Shown: piece by piece, positions 48,664 through 61,100 of the stretch | Layout of the letters: each line of letters opens with the position of its first letter | Numbering within the stretch: the stretch's first letter is position 1 | Assembly: GCF_030269545.1 (NCBI RefSeq) | Contig: NZ_BSTN01000022.1 | Location: forward strand, 1-64,000 | Direction: 5' to 3' | DNA length: 64,000 bases | Source: Actinomadura sp. NBRC 104425 | GTDB lineage: Bacteria; Actinomycetota; Actinomycetes; Streptosporangiales; Streptosporangiaceae | Translations under genes and position numbers: made by a program | The notes under the pieces: generated by a model | Told to the model about the DNA's origin: nothing | What the model saw: the letters and a program-made list of their open reading frames with translations, nothing else | Databases searched by the model: none

Positions 48664-50469
48664 TCAGGACAGGTGGTGGACCTCCTGCAGGCTGTACACC
48701 GGGGTGGGGATGCCCTCGTACCTGGCCTTGAGCTGCAGCGCCAGGTACAGGGAGTAGTGCCGGGACTGGTGCAGGTTGCCGCCGTGGAACCACAGGCCCT
48801 CCTGCTGGGTGGGCTTCCACATGTTGCGCTGCTCCCCCTCCCACGGTCCCGGGTCCTTGGTGGTGTCCGAGCCGAGGCCCCAGCATTTGCCGACCTTGTC
48901 GGCCATCTCCTGCCCGACGAGGTCGGCGACCCAGCCGTTCATGGAGCCGTAGCCGGTGGCGTAGACGACCAGGTCGGCGGGCAGTTCGGTGCCGTCCTCC
49001 AGGACGACGGCGTCGCGCGTCAGGTGGGAGACCTGGCCGCGGGCGAGCTTGATGTCGCCGTTGATGACCAGGTCGCACGCGCCGACGTCGATGTAGTAGC
49101 CGGAGCCGCGGCGCAGGTACTTCATGAACAGGCCGGAGCCGTCGTCGCCGAAGTCGAGGGCGAAGCCGGCCTTCTCCAGGCGCGCGTAGAAGTCGGCGTC
49201 GCGTTCCTTGATCTTCTCGTAGAGCGGGATCTGCCACCGGTGCATGATCCGGTAGGGCATGGACGCGAAGATCATGTCGGCCTTGTCGGTGGTGATGCCG
49301 TTGCGGACGGCCTCCTCCGAGTACAGGGCGCCCAGGCCGATCTCCATGAGCGAGTCGGACTTGACGACGTGGGTCGAGGAGCGCTGCACCATGGTGACGT
49401 CGGCGCCGTGCTCCCACAGTGCCGCGCAGATGTCGTGGGCCGAGTTGTTGGAGCCGATCACCACGGCGCGTTTGCCCGCGTAGGCGTCCGGTCCGGGGTG
49501 CCGGGACGAGTGGTGCTGCTCCCCCTCGAACACGTCCATGCCCGGGAACGACGGGATGTTGGGCTTGCCGGACATGCCGGTGGCGAACACCAGGTGCCGC
49601 GGCGTGAGGACGACCGGTTCGCCGTCGCGGTCGACGTGCACGGTCCACCGCTTGGCGTCGCCGTCCCAGGACGCGGAGGTGACGTTCGCCCGGGTCCAGT
49701 ACGGCACCTCCATGACCCGTACGTACATCTCCAGCCAGTCGGCGATCTTGTCTTTGGGCGCGAACACCGGCCAGTTGTCGGGGAACGGCAGGTAGGGCAG
49801 GTGGTCGTACCAGACCGGGTCGTGCAGGCACAGGCTCTTGTACCGCTTGCGCCAGGAGTCGCCGGGACGGTCGTTGCGTTCCAGGACGAGCGCGGGCACG
49901 CCGAGTTGCCGCAGCCGCGCGCCGAGCGCGATGCCGCCCTGCCCGCCTCCGATGACCGCGACGTACGGCTGCTCCTCCACGCCGAGCCGCGCCGCCTCCA
50001 ACTCCCGTTCCTCGCGCCATGACCTGCGTCCCTTGACCACTCCGTGCCGGACGCCCTTGGGCCGCCGCTCCCGCATGGGCTCCTCGTGGCCTTTGAGTTC
50101 GCGCAGGCTGGTGAGCAGTGTCCAGGCGCCCTCGCCGGTCAGCCGCAGGTGGCCGATGCCGCGTCCGGTGGCGGTCTCGAACGCCAGCCACGCCTCCACG
50201 ACGCCGTCGGTCTCCACCGGGTCCTCGGTGAGCCGGAAGCCGGACGGGTCGGTGCCGTCGAGGCAGGCGGCGAGCATGTCGGCGACGCCGTCGCGGCCCT
50301 CCACGGTCTTGATGTTCCAGGTGAAGGCCACCAGATCGCGCCAGTAGCTCTCGGGCGCGAACATCGCGGCGGCCCGGGCCGGGTCGCGGGCGGCGAGGGC
50401 GGACTCGAAGTCGGCCAGCCAGGACTGCACGCGCGTCCGCAACTCGGCGGCGGCCGTGGCGTCGCTCAT
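48664..50469 (-). CDS. Flavin-containing monooxygenase with N-terminal SnoaL-like domain
   Basis: 601 residues. The first 140 residues look like a SnoaL/NTF2-like domain (ALAARDPARAAAMFAPESYW). Then an FAD-binding Rossmann motif (VAVIGGGQGGIALGARLRQL), a second dinucleotide motif with GSNNSAHD, and the late VVYATGY. This is the class B flavoprotein monooxygenase group (FMO/Baeyer-Villiger-like), which uses NADPH and O2 to oxygenate ketones, amines or sulfides. ATG 50469 is chosen because the domain starts there; a purine-rich GAAGGGAAGG precedes it. It is divergent from two GAF regulators, then an aldehyde dehydrogenase, suggesting joint breakdown of a carbonyl compound. Confidence 0.88.
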   Translation of the reverse strand: MSDATAAAELRTRVQSWLADFESALAARDPARAAAMFAPESYWRDLVAFTWNIKTVEGRDGVADMLAACLDGTDPSGFRLTEDPVETDGVVEAWLAFETATGRGIGHLRLTGEGAWTLLTSLRELKGHEEPMRERRPKGVRHGVVKGRRSWREERELEAARLGVEEQPYVAVIGGGQGGIALGARLRQLGVPALVLERNDRPGDSWRKRYKSLCLHDPVWYDHLPYLPFPDNWPVFAPKDKIADWLEMYVRVMEVPYWTRANVTSASWDGDAKRWTVHVDRDGEPVVLTPRHLVFATGMSGKPNIPSFPGMDVFEGEQHHSSRHPGPDAYAGKRAVVIGSNNSAHDICAALWEHGADVTMVQRSSTHVVKSDSLMEIGLGALYSEEAVRNGITTDKADMIFASMPYRIMHRWQIPLYEKIKERDADFYARLEKAGFALDFGDDGSGLFMKYLRRGSGYYIDVGACDLVINGDIKLARGQVSHLTRDAVVLEDGTELPADLVVYATGYGSMNGWVADLVGQEMADKVGKCWGLGSDTTKDPGPWEGEQRNMWKPTQQEGLWFHGGNLHQSRHYSLYLALQLKARYEGIPTPVYSLQEVHHLS

Positions 50470-50680
50470 ATGCGCCTTCCCTTCTCCGAAGGTTCTCCGG
50501 GTCTTCTCCGGGGGTGGGGCCGGGTGCCTCTCCGGATCGACGGTGTAACGCCGATCACATTCGGGGGCGGCGGCGGGCGGCAAGGGTTGCATCGGATTGC
50601 ACGGCCTGTGGCGGGGATCACAACACGGATCTATGCTTCGTGGGCATCGCGGGACGTCGCCGGCCTGGGGAGGTGAGGTC

Positions 50681-51949
50681 GTGCGCGTGCATGCGGCGGT
50701 CCGTCCGGGAACCAGCCTGCCCGACTACGCGCGGGAGCTGGTCCGCGTCCACCACGCCGTGATCGGCGGTGAGCGGGCGGCGGCGCCGCTGCGGCCGCGG
50801 GCGCTGGTCGCGCGGTCGTGGTCGCGGGTGATGCGGCTCGGCCTCGCCCCGGACGGCGACAACGGCCGCGATCCGCTCGGCGCCGACGAGGTCGCCCGGC
50901 GGCGGCTCGACTCGCCGCTCGGCGCGGTGATCGACGAGCTGGGGCAGCTGATCGGTTCGCTGGCCGATTCGGCGCAGTTCCTGCTGGTGGTCACCGACGC
51001 CGACGGGGTGATCCTGTGGCGGCAGGGCGCCCCGGCGATCCGCCGCCGCGCCGACGACCTGGGCTTCTGCGAGGGCGCGACGTGGACCGAGGCCAAGGTC
51101 GGCACCAACGCGATCGGCACCGCGCTCGCCGAGGCGGCGCCGGTGGAGCTGTTCTCGGCCGAGCATTTCGAGCAGGCGCAGCATCCGTGGTTCTGCACCG
51201 CGTCGCCCGTACACGATCCGCGCACCGGGGAACTGCTGGGCGTCGTGGACGTGAGCGGCCCCGCGCTGACGTTGCATCCGGCCATCGGCGCGCTGGTGGA
51301 GACCGGGACGCGGCTGGCCGAATCGCGGCTGTGGCAGCGTCACCTGCGGCGGCTGGAGCGGCTGCGGCGGTCGGCGGCGCCGCTGGTGGGCACGTCCGGC
51401 GGTCCGCTGCTGCTGGTGGACGACGACGGGTGGGTCGCGCACAGCTCGGGGGTGGCCGCCACCGAACGCGTCGCCGCGCCGGCGGAGGGCCGGGCGCTGG
51501 CCGTCCCGGGGTTGGGGCTGTGCCTGCCGGAGCGGCTGCCGGACGGCTGGCTGATCCGTCCCACGTCTCCGGTCAGGCCCATGACGCTCGTACTCGACCT
51601 GGCGGAGGCGCCCGTCCTGGAGGTGCGGTCGGGTGACGCGCGCTGGCGGTGCGCGCTGACCACCCGGCACGCCGAGATCCTGCTGCTGTTGCACGCCGCC
51701 GGGCCGGACGGGCTGTCGGCGCCGGCGTTGAGCCGGGCGCTGTTCGGCGACGCCGAGCACGTCGTCACCGTTAGGGCGGAGGTGTCGCGGCTGCGGCGTT
51801 CGCTCGGCGCGTTCGTGGAGTCCCGCCCGTACCGGCTGGCGGGCGGGGTGCGGATGACTCTCCGGCAGGACCCGGCGGCGTGCCGGTTCGTCCGGGAGTC
51901 CACCACGCCCGGGATCCGCGCGCTTCTCGCCCGCACCGCACCGCCGTGA
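50681..51949 (+). CDS. GAF-domain transcriptional regulator (first of a pair)
   Basis: 422 residues. The GAF region lies at about residues 85-210 (VVTDADGVILWRQG, then SAEHFEQAQHPWFCTASPVH and GVVDVSG). The C-terminus has a winged-helix-like part (CALTTRHAEILLLLHAAG, VRAEVSRLRRSLG). GGGGAGG lies 7 nt before GTG 50681. Proteins of this layout control aldehyde or alcohol oxidation genes in actinobacteria. It is divergent from the flavin monooxygenase, its likely target. Confidence 0.82.
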   Translation: MRVHAAVRPGTSLPDYARELVRVHHAVIGGERAAAPLRPRALVARSWSRVMRLGLAPDGDNGRDPLGADEVARRRLDSPLGAVIDELGQLIGSLADSAQFLLVVTDADGVILWRQGAPAIRRRADDLGFCEGATWTEAKVGTNAIGTALAEAAPVELFSAEHFEQAQHPWFCTASPVHDPRTGELLGVVDVSGPALTLHPAIGALVETGTRLAESRLWQRHLRRLERLRRSAAPLVGTSGGPLLLVDDDGWVAHSSGVAATERVAAPAEGRALAVPGLGLCLPERLPDGWLIRPTSPVRPMTLVLDLAEAPVLEVRSGDARWRCALTTRHAEILLLLHAAGPDGLSAPALSRALFGDAEHVVTVRAEVSRLRRSLGAFVESRPYRLAGGVRMTLRQDPAACRFVRESTTPGIRALLARTAPP

Positions 51950-52022
51950 CGGTCATGGACTGGGCGGACCACACGGTGTAACAATCGGGCCTGTCGGGCT
52001 TGTCCGGCCAGGAGGATTCCAG

Positions 52023-53255
52023 ATGGCGGCACACGGTGCTCTGCGGGACCGGCGGACGCGGCTCGTCCGGGAGTGGTCACGGCTGGTGGCCCAGCGCGCG
52101 CCGAACGCCTCCTCCCATGACCCCGCCCTGCGCGAGGAGATCGCGGCGTCGTGGCACCGTTCGCGCGCCGCGGTGGACCCGCACCGCGACAGCGCACCGG
52201 CCGTCCCGGACGTGGCGGACCGCTGGCGCACGTCGCCGCTGGCCGGGCCGGTCGCCGAGATCGCCGGCGAGCTGCGGTCGATCGCCGACGAGGCGGGGTT
52301 CGTCGCCGCCGTCACCGACGCCGACGGCACCATTCTGTGGACCTACGGCGGACGCGTCATGCGGCACCGTGCCGAACGCGTCAACTTCGCCCCCGGCGGC
52401 CGCTGGGACGAGTCGGCGATGGGAACCAACGCCCCCGCGCTCGCCCTGCGCGAGCGCCGCCCCGCCACCGTCTTCTCCGCCGAGCACCTGGTCGAGGCGC
52501 TGCACGGCTGGGTGTGCTACGCCGCGCCGCTGCGCGCCCCCGGCGGGCGGCTGCTGGGCGTCCTCGACCTGTCCAGCACCTGGGACCGTTCGCATCCGAT
52601 GGTCATGCCGACCGTCCGCACCCTCGCCGCCGCCATCGAGGACCGGCTGGCCCGCCTGCCCGCCGCCGCGCTGCCGCCCGTCACCGCGCCGCGCGTCAGG
52701 CTGGACTGCCTGGGCGACGGCGCCCGGGCGCTGCGGGACGGCGTCCCCCTTTCCCTGCGCCCCCGGCAGTTGGAGATCCTCACCCTGCTGGCGCTGGAGC
52801 CGGACGGCTTCACCCCCGAACGGCTGCGCGAGGCCCTGTACGGGGACCGCCCGGTCGCCATGACGTCTTTGAAGGCGCAGGTGTCGCACCTGCGGGCCGC
52901 GCTCGGCGGTGCCGTCGCCCAGCGCCACTACGTGCTGACCGAGCCGATCGCCTGCGACGCGTCCGCCGTGCTGGACGCGTTGGCCTCCGGCGACACCGCC
53001 GCCGCCGTCCAGCGTTACACCGGCCCGCTGCTGCCGGAGTCCGAGGCGCCGGGCATCGTGCGCTGGCGCGACTACCTGGAAGTGGCGGTCCGCAAGGCGG
53101 TGCTGGCCTCGCCCGTCCCCGAGCACGCCCTCCTCTACGGCGAACGCCACCGCTACGACCTGGAGGTGCACCAGCACGCGCACATGCTGCTGGACCCGTC
53201 CGACGGCCGCCGCGGCATCACCGCAGCCCGCATCAACGCCGCCCTCAGCGACTGA
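52023..53255 (+). CDS. GAF-domain transcriptional regulator (second of a pair)
   Basis: 410 residues, same layout as the preceding gene: GAF part (VVTDADG-like AVTDADGTILWTYGG, FSAEHLVEALHGWVC) and winged-helix end (LSLRPRQLEILTLLALEPDG, LKAQVSHLRAALGG). GGAGG lies 7 nt before ATG 52023. The two are diverged paralogues from an old duplication. It directly precedes the aldehyde dehydrogenase, its likely target. Confidence 0.82.
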   Translation: MAAHGALRDRRTRLVREWSRLVAQRAPNASSHDPALREEIAASWHRSRAAVDPHRDSAPAVPDVADRWRTSPLAGPVAEIAGELRSIADEAGFVAAVTDADGTILWTYGGRVMRHRAERVNFAPGGRWDESAMGTNAPALALRERRPATVFSAEHLVEALHGWVCYAAPLRAPGGRLLGVLDLSSTWDRSHPMVMPTVRTLAAAIEDRLARLPAAALPPVTAPRVRLDCLGDGARALRDGVPLSLRPRQLEILTLLALEPDGFTPERLREALYGDRPVAMTSLKAQVSHLRAALGGAVAQRHYVLTEPIACDASAVLDALASGDTAAAVQRYTGPLLPESEAPGIVRWRDYLEVAVRKAVLASPVPEHALLYGERHRYDLEVHQHAHMLLDPSDGRRGITAARINAALSD

Positions 53256-53353
53256 CGCCCGCCCCGGGGGGCCGCGGCAACCTTCCGACAACCTTCGCGT
53301 CGCATCGTGTCCTGCATCACATCGGTTCATGCCGTGTGCGAGGAGGACATTCC

Positions 53354-54870
<1,517 letters not shown>

Positions 54871-54871
<1 letters not shown>

Positions 54872-55263
54872 TGGTGGAGCGGGTCCGGCTCACCGAGGCC
54901 GCCGCGCGGGTGCTCGCCGGTCTCGTCGCCCGGCACGGCCCGGTGATGTTCCACCAGTCGGGCGGCTGCTGCGACGGCAGCTCCCCGATGTGCTATCCGC
55001 GGGACGAGTTCATGGTCGGCGCCTCCGACGTCCTCCTGGGGTACGTCGGCGACGGCACGCCCTTCTGGATGAGCGCCGCCCAGTACGAGTACTGGAAGCA
55101 CACCCACCTGACCGTGGACGTCGTGCCCGGCCGGGGCAGCGGGTTCTCGCTAGAGGCTCCGGAGGGGGTCCGCTTCCTCATCCGCTCCCGCCTGTTCACC
55201 GACGAGGAGGCGGAAGCGCTGGAGGCCGAGCCGCCGCTCCCCACCGGCGCCACCGCCAGGTAG
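54871..55263 (+). CDS. DUF779 family protein
   Basis: 130 residues. FHQSGGCCDGSSPMCYP carries the conserved Cys pair and third Cys of DUF779, and WKHTHLTVDV follows. The family is almost always next to an aldehyde dehydrogenase gene, and here the start codon shares bases with the dehydrogenase stop. The role is not established; an accessory or metal/thiol function is suggested by the Cys residues. Confidence 0.9.
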
Positions 55264-55818
55264 GCCGCGTGCCCCCGGGCCTGGCTCCCTGCCGGGCCAG
55301 GCCCGGGTCTGCGGTCCGGGGGCCGCGCGGCGGGGCGGGCCGGGGCGCGCAGCCCTCGGTAGCACAGCTCCAGCCGGATCGCCATGCCGACCGCCCCTGA
55401 TCCGCGGCGTCGAGGTCACCGTCTGGTCCCGCAGACGATCCGGCCGGTGCCGCCGACCGGGTCGTGCTCGAACGCCACCCCGCCCACGTAACGCAGCACC
55501 GCCCCCGGCGCGCAGCGGCCGGCACCGGGGGCGATTCCGGCCGCCCTGTCTCAGCGGCCGCACCATGCCCGATCCGCGCCGCAGCGGCTCCTCAGACTGG
55601 CGCCTCGACGCCGCCGCGGCGCGGATCGACCACCGGGGCGGTGGACCGCCCGCGCGAGGCTCGCCCACACCCGGTCCACCCGGAGCATGCGCCAGGCGAC
55701 ACGGCCGACGTCCCCCGGCAGACACCAGCGCCGGCCCGCCGACACCTGAACGTGCGGCTCCACCAGCCGTGCGCTCCCCGCCCCGATCGGGGCACCGCGC
55801 TCGCCGTGCGGTCCGGTG
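55264..55818. other. Intergenic region without a recognisable gene
   Basis: About 555 bp between DUF779 and the XRE gene. Frames on both strands are Arg/Pro/Gly-rich and show no motif. Possibly decayed sequence. Confidence 0.4.
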
Positions 55819-56661
55819 TCAGTGCACGGTCCGGGCGGCGAGCAAGTTCTTGATGAACTCGCGGCTCTCCTCCGGGCAGAGGGCCGAGTTCTGCTCGATG
55901 CAGGTCCATACGTCGGTGAGATCGGCGTAGGCGAAACCGATGCCGAGCATGGAGTGGCACAGGCTGATCCGGTCGCTGACACCGGGGAACTCCAGCACGT
56001 CGAACGGGTGGGCCCGGTCCTCGTAGAACGGCGCCGCGGACGGGACGACCCGGACGCTGACATCCGGGTCGGTGCCGAGTTCCAGCAGGTGGCGCAACTG
56101 CGGGATCATCACGTCGTCGGCGAGCCGCGGTGTCAGCGCCATCTCGTCCACGATCACGTCGAGGAAGCGGCGCCGTCCGCCCGGCCGGTAGGTCTGCCGG
56201 TTGCGCAGCATGTCCCAGTGCACGTCCGGGTCGGGCTCGCGCAACGACACCGACGCCATGAACCGGGCGTACGGCTCCGCCTGCGCCAGTTCGGGGACCT
56301 GCTGGACGCCGTAGGTGCGGATGACCGACGCCTCGGACTCGGAGATGAGCGCGTCGCGTTCCTCCGCCTTCATCCCGTCCAGATGCGCCGCCAGCCACCC
56401 GGGTCCCCGCGGCCGCGACGCCAGGTCGATCATCAGGTCGGCGACCTCGGCCTCCCGGACCCCGTAGCGCTCCAACAGCAGCTCCACCTCGCGGGGCGAC
56501 GGTTCGCAGAACCCGGTCTCCACACGGACGAGCCAGTCGGAGTGGCATCCGGCGCACGCCGCGGCCTCGTCATACGACAGTTGGAGCAGTTCCCTGGTCC
56601 GCCGCAGGTACAGCCCGAGACGCCGGGCGTTGATGTTCGGGGCGCGATAGTCCGTGGGCAT
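55819..56661 (-). CDS. XRE-family regulator with DUF5753 domain
   Basis: 280 residues. HTH at about residues 12-55 (GLYLRRTRELLQLSYDEAAA, then GCHSDWLVRVE). The DUF5753 effector domain follows (IRTYGVQQVPELAQAEPYAR, RFLDVIVDEMALTP). GGGAGG lies 5 nt before ATG 56661. These regulators usually have a small DUF397 partner downstream; none is seen here on the minus strand before 55264. Confidence 0.88.
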   Translation of the reverse strand: MPTDYRAPNINARRLGLYLRRTRELLQLSYDEAAACAGCHSDWLVRVETGFCEPSPREVELLLERYGVREAEVADLMIDLASRPRGPGWLAAHLDGMKAEERDALISESEASVIRTYGVQQVPELAQAEPYARFMASVSLREPDPDVHWDMLRNRQTYRPGGRRRFLDVIVDEMALTPRLADDVMIPQLRHLLELGTDPDVSVRVVPSAAPFYEDRAHPFDVLEFPGVSDRISLCHSMLGIGFAYADLTDVWTCIEQNSALCPEESREFIKNLLAARTVH

Positions 56662-56764
56662 CCGAACCTCCCGCCGCCATCATCCCCGGAGGGGCCGGAT
56701 GACGTGCCCCTTTCACGGAAGGCGACGCGAATCTAACGCTCCGGCACGTCCCACGCGGGCGGGG

Positions 56765-58078
56765 TCAGGACGGACGCGGGGCGAAGCGCCCCGCCAAAGG
56801 AATGATCACCAGGACGAGAACAGCCGCCACCAGATAACACGCCCAGTACCCGGACACCGGAGCCAGCACGGCGACCAACCCCGTCCCAGCCACGGCACCG
56901 AGGTAGTTGAAGACGCCGACCCGCGCGACCGCGACGCCCTGCCCGATCGGGTCGTGGCGGGCCGCGGCGGCGTACGCGCCGGGAGCGACCGAGCACAGCC
57001 CGAGTCCGGCGCCCGCGAACCCTGCGATGGCGACCCATGGGGCCGGTGCGAGGACGGCGGCGGCCAGGCCGACCGCGGCCAGCAAGGCGCCGCCACGGAT
57101 GAGCCAGGCCGGGCCCCGGCGGCGCACCACCAGGTCGGCGACCGCCCGTCCCGTGACGGTCGCGGCCGCGAACGCGGTGATGGCCAGGGGGGCGACGGTG
57201 TCCGCGCCGCCCAGTTCGTCGCGCACGTACTTGACGGCGAATCCCGAGATCGCCCCCTCGGCGACGTACGCGCATGCCAGCGCCGCGCCGAGGACGAGCA
57301 GCGGCCGCCACGGCACGCCGACCGCGGGCACGCCGCCGCGCTCGCCCGCCTCAAGGAGGCGCCGCGCCGCGCGCTGCTCGGCCGCTTGCGCGATCGAGCG
57401 CTCGGCGTCCTTGCGCAGCGGCAGCCGGACGGTCGCCACCGCGATCAGCAGGCCGATCGCCGCCGGCACCGCGAAGCCGACCGGCAGCGACAGCCCGGCG
57501 CCGTTGGCGAAGGAGATCCACAGGGAGCCGGCGATGCTCGCACCGCTCCACACCGCGAAGAACCCGTTGACCAGCGACCGTCCGGCGTGCCGTTCGATCG
57601 CCACGGCCTGGGCGTTCATCGCCGCCTCCACGACCCCCATCGCCACGCCGTACAGCGCGACGGAGGCGACCAGCGCACCCGTCCCGGGGACCGCGCCCAG
57701 CAGGACGACCGCGGCGAAGAAGACCGGCTGGGCGCACCGCAGCACCAGGCCGGAGCCCGCCCGCCCGTTCAGCCTGGCCGCGAACAGCCCCCCGGCGACC
57801 GCCAGCACCGGCACCAGCGCCACCAGCACGTTGATGGCCTGGTCGCTCAACCCGTGCGAACGCTGGATGTGCGGGATCCGCGCCATCACGGCGGAGAACG
57901 CCAGCGCCTCGCCCGCGTAACAGAGATAGATCGCGCCCCGCACCCGCCGGATCGGCGGCGCGCCCACGAGCGCGTGTTCCTGCACCGTAGCTGGGAAATC
58001 GTCCTCCGCCGAGGTTGAGCCGACCGCGCCGCGCATGCGTCCGTCCCGCTCCTGACTCGTGAGTGGAATCCGAGTCAT
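56765..58078 (-). CDS. MFS transporter
   Basis: 437 residues with repeated hydrophobic segments (YLCYAGEALAFSAVMARIPH; AGGLFAARLNGRAG near the A motif; SLVNGFFAVWSGASIAGSL). The family is the MFS group related to YbjJ/fucose-type transporters. The start is uncertain: ATG 58078 lies 2 bp from an inverted repeat; ATG 58036 is an alternative. It is divergent from the AfsR-like gene with a shared dyad (58081-58099), so that regulator may control it. Confidence 0.85.
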   Translation of the reverse strand: MTRIPLTSQERDGRMRGAVGSTSAEDDFPATVQEHALVGAPPIRRVRGAIYLCYAGEALAFSAVMARIPHIQRSHGLSDQAINVLVALVPVLAVAGGLFAARLNGRAGSGLVLRCAQPVFFAAVVLLGAVPGTGALVASVALYGVAMGVVEAAMNAQAVAIERHAGRSLVNGFFAVWSGASIAGSLWISFANGAGLSLPVGFAVPAAIGLLIAVATVRLPLRKDAERSIAQAAEQRAARRLLEAGERGGVPAVGVPWRPLLVLGAALACAYVAEGAISGFAVKYVRDELGGADTVAPLAITAFAAATVTGRAVADLVVRRRGPAWLIRGGALLAAVGLAAAVLAPAPWVAIAGFAGAGLGLCSVAPGAYAAAARHDPIGQGVAVARVGVFNYLGAVAGTGLVAVLAPVSGYWACYLVAAVLVLVIIPLAGRFAPRPS

Positions 58079-58080
58079 GT

Positions 58081-58099
58081 TATACCTGGTAGCGGTATA
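58081..58099. promoter_or_regulatory. Dyad in the divergent MFS/AfsR-like promoter region
   Basis: TATACC-TGGTAGC-GGTATA, 6-bp arms with a 7-nt centre. The arms look like -10 hexamers facing both directions, so a repressor bound here would block both promoters. Confidence 0.5.
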
Positions 58100-58165
58100 G
58101 GCGAGGAGTGCCGTGGTCGCTCACCGGCCGAACGGTCCGGGCCGGCTCAACGACGGAGGCGGCGG

Positions 58166-61100
58166 GTGAACAGTGCCAGGCTGCGGTTCGGCGTGCTCGG
58201 TCCGCTGCTCATCGAGGCGGACGGCGCCCCGGTGCGGCCGCCCCGCTCACCCATCCTGCGGGGCCTGCTCGGCGTCCTGCTGGTCGCCGCCGGCCGCGCC
58301 GTGCCCGCCGACCGGCTCGTCGAACTGGTCTGGCGGGAGCGTCCCGACGAGGTGAACCCGGGCTCGGTCCAGGTGGCGGTCTCCCGGCTGCGGCAGTGGC
58401 TGCGCCGGATCGACCCGACGCCCGCCCCGTCCTGGAGCCTCGACCACTACGGCTCCGGCTACCGCCTCACGTTCCCCGACGGACGCTTCGGCCAGGCCGT
58501 CGACCTCGGCGGATTCCGCGCCCTGACAGCCCAGGCCAAGGACGCCGACGACGCCCGGGAACGCTCCGAGCTGCTGGAGGCGGCGCTCGCCCTGTGGCGC
58601 GGGCCGCTGCTGGCCGACCTGCCGACGCTGGACGCGCATGACCCGCTGCTGCGGTCGGTGGTGGAGGAGGTCACCACGGCGGCCGCGGACCTGGCCACGG
58701 CGGCCGCGGCGGCGGGCCGCGCCGGCGCCGCGCTCGACCGCCTCGCCGCCCTCGCCGAGGCGCACCCGCTGGACGAACGGCTCGAAGCGGGCATGGTCGA
58801 ACTGCTGGCGGCCGACGGGCGCACCGCCGAGGCGCTCCGCCGCTACCAGACGTACCGGGAGAGCGTCGCCGAAGAGCTGGGCGTGGACCCGGGAGAACGC
58901 ATGCAGGCCGCCTACCTGGCCGCACTCGCCCAGGACGGCCGCACCCCCGAGGCCCTCGGCGTCTCCCGCGCCCCGCCGCCCGTGCCGGCGCAACTTCCGC
59001 CGCCCGTCCCCGACTTCACCGGCCGCGACGACCAGGTGCGGACGCTGACCGACCTGCTGACCGCCCGGGAGTACTCGCCGGTCACGGTGATCACCGGACT
59101 GGGCGGAGTCGGCAAGACCACGCTGGCCCTGCACGTCGCACACCGACTGGCCGCGCGGTTCCCCGACGGACAGCTGTACGCCAGGCTGCGCCGCCCGGAC
59201 GGCGCCCCGGTCGACCCGGCGGAGGTCCTCGGCGGCTTTCTGCGGGCGTTCGGCGTCAGCGGGCAGGACGTCCCGGCGTCCCTGGACGACCGGTCCGCGC
59301 TGCTGCGGACGGTCCTCAACGGCCGCCGGGTGCTGATCCTGCTGGACGACGCGACCGACGAGGGCGAGGTGCGCCCGCTGCTGCCCGGCGCCCCCGGCTG
59401 CGCGGTCGTGGTCACCAGCCGCGTCCCGCTCGCCGGCCTGGAGGGCGCGGACCGGATCGACCTGGACGTCTTCGACCAGCGGCAGGCCGTCGCGCTGCTG
59501 GCCCGCATCATCGGACCCGAGCGGGTCGCCGCCGAACCGCGGGCCGCCGCCGACGTCGTCCGCCTGTGCGCGCACATGCCGCTGGCCGTCCGCATCGCCG
59601 GGACGCGCCTGGCCCGCCGGCGGCACCGCACGCTGGCCTGGCTGGCCGACCGCCTCGGCGACGCCCGCCACCGCCTCGACGAGCTGACCGCGGGCGACCT
59701 GGCGGTCCGCGCCTCCTTCCGGCTCAGCTACCTGCGGCTGCCCGACGAGACGCGCCGCCTGTTCCGCCTGCTCGGCCTGCTCGAGGCCCCCGACTTCGCC
59801 GAATGGGTCGCGGCGGCGCTGCTCGGCGGCTCCTACCGGGACGCCCAGACGCACCTGGAGACCTTGGTCGACGCCCAGCTGCTCGTCGTGTCCGGCACCG
59901 ACGCCAACGGTTGGACCCGGCTCCGCTACCACGACCTCGTCCGCATCTACGCCCGCGAACGCGCCATCGAGGAGGAGAGCGAGGACGCCCGGCTGGCGGC
60001 CGTGCAACGCGCGCTCGGCGCCTGGCTGGCCCTGGCCGAACGCGCCGCGGAACGCGTCCCCGGCCCCTGCTACGCCCCCATCCACGGCGACGCACCCCGC
60101 CACGAACTCCCGGCCGACGTGACCGACCGGCTGCTCGCCGACCCCATGGCCTGGTTCGACGCCGAACGCGCCGCGATGGCCGCAGCCGTCGAACACGCCT
60201 GCGCCCTCGGCCTGGACGACTACGCCTTCGACCTGGCCGCGTCGATGGAGAAGTACCTCGACGTCCGGAGCCTGGCGCAGGACTGGATACCCCTGCACGA
60301 GAAGGCCATGGCGCTGTGCGCAGCCAAGGGCAACCGCCTCGGCGAGGCCGTCCTGCTCCGCGGCCTCAACGACATGACGACGTGGCTGTCCATGGACCGT
60401 CCCGGCGACGCCATGGGCACCTCCTACGACGAGTCCACCCGCCTGTACCGCCTGTTCGCCGAGGTGGGCGAACGACGCGGAATGGCCGACGCCCTGGTGG
60501 CCCAATGCTGGGGCCTGACCGCCCGCGGCGACTCCGAACTGGCCCTCGAAACGGCCCGCCGCGCCCTCCGCCTGGCCCAGGAGACCGACCACCTCGGCGG
60601 GGAGGCCCGCGCCCACCACGTCATGGGCGTCGCCTACGGGGAGGCCCGCCCCGAACAGGCCGCCGAACATCTCGAACGCTGCCTGGAACTCGCCCGCCTC
60701 CACGGCAACCCGCGTCTGGAAGCGACGGCCATGCAGTTCCTCGGCGCCGCCTACTGCCTGACGGGCCGCATCGAGAGCGGCCACGCCCTCCTCGTCGGGT
60801 CCCTGCGCATCACCCACCAGCTCAAGGACCACTACGCCGAGGCGTTCTCGCTGCTCTACCTCGCCAAGCTGTACACCGCCCTCGGCGACGAGCGCGCCCT
60901 CCCGACCGCCAACTCGGTCGTCTACCTCAGCCGCCGCCACAACCTGGAGCATCATCTCGCCGACGCCATGACCGTCCTGGGCCAACTGGACCTCGCCGCA
61001 GGCCGGTACGCCGACGCCGTCACCAACCTGGAGGAGTCCGTGCGCCTCTGGCGCGCCCGCGGCTGGCACTCCTTCCTGGCGTCCACGCTTCGCCTCCTAG

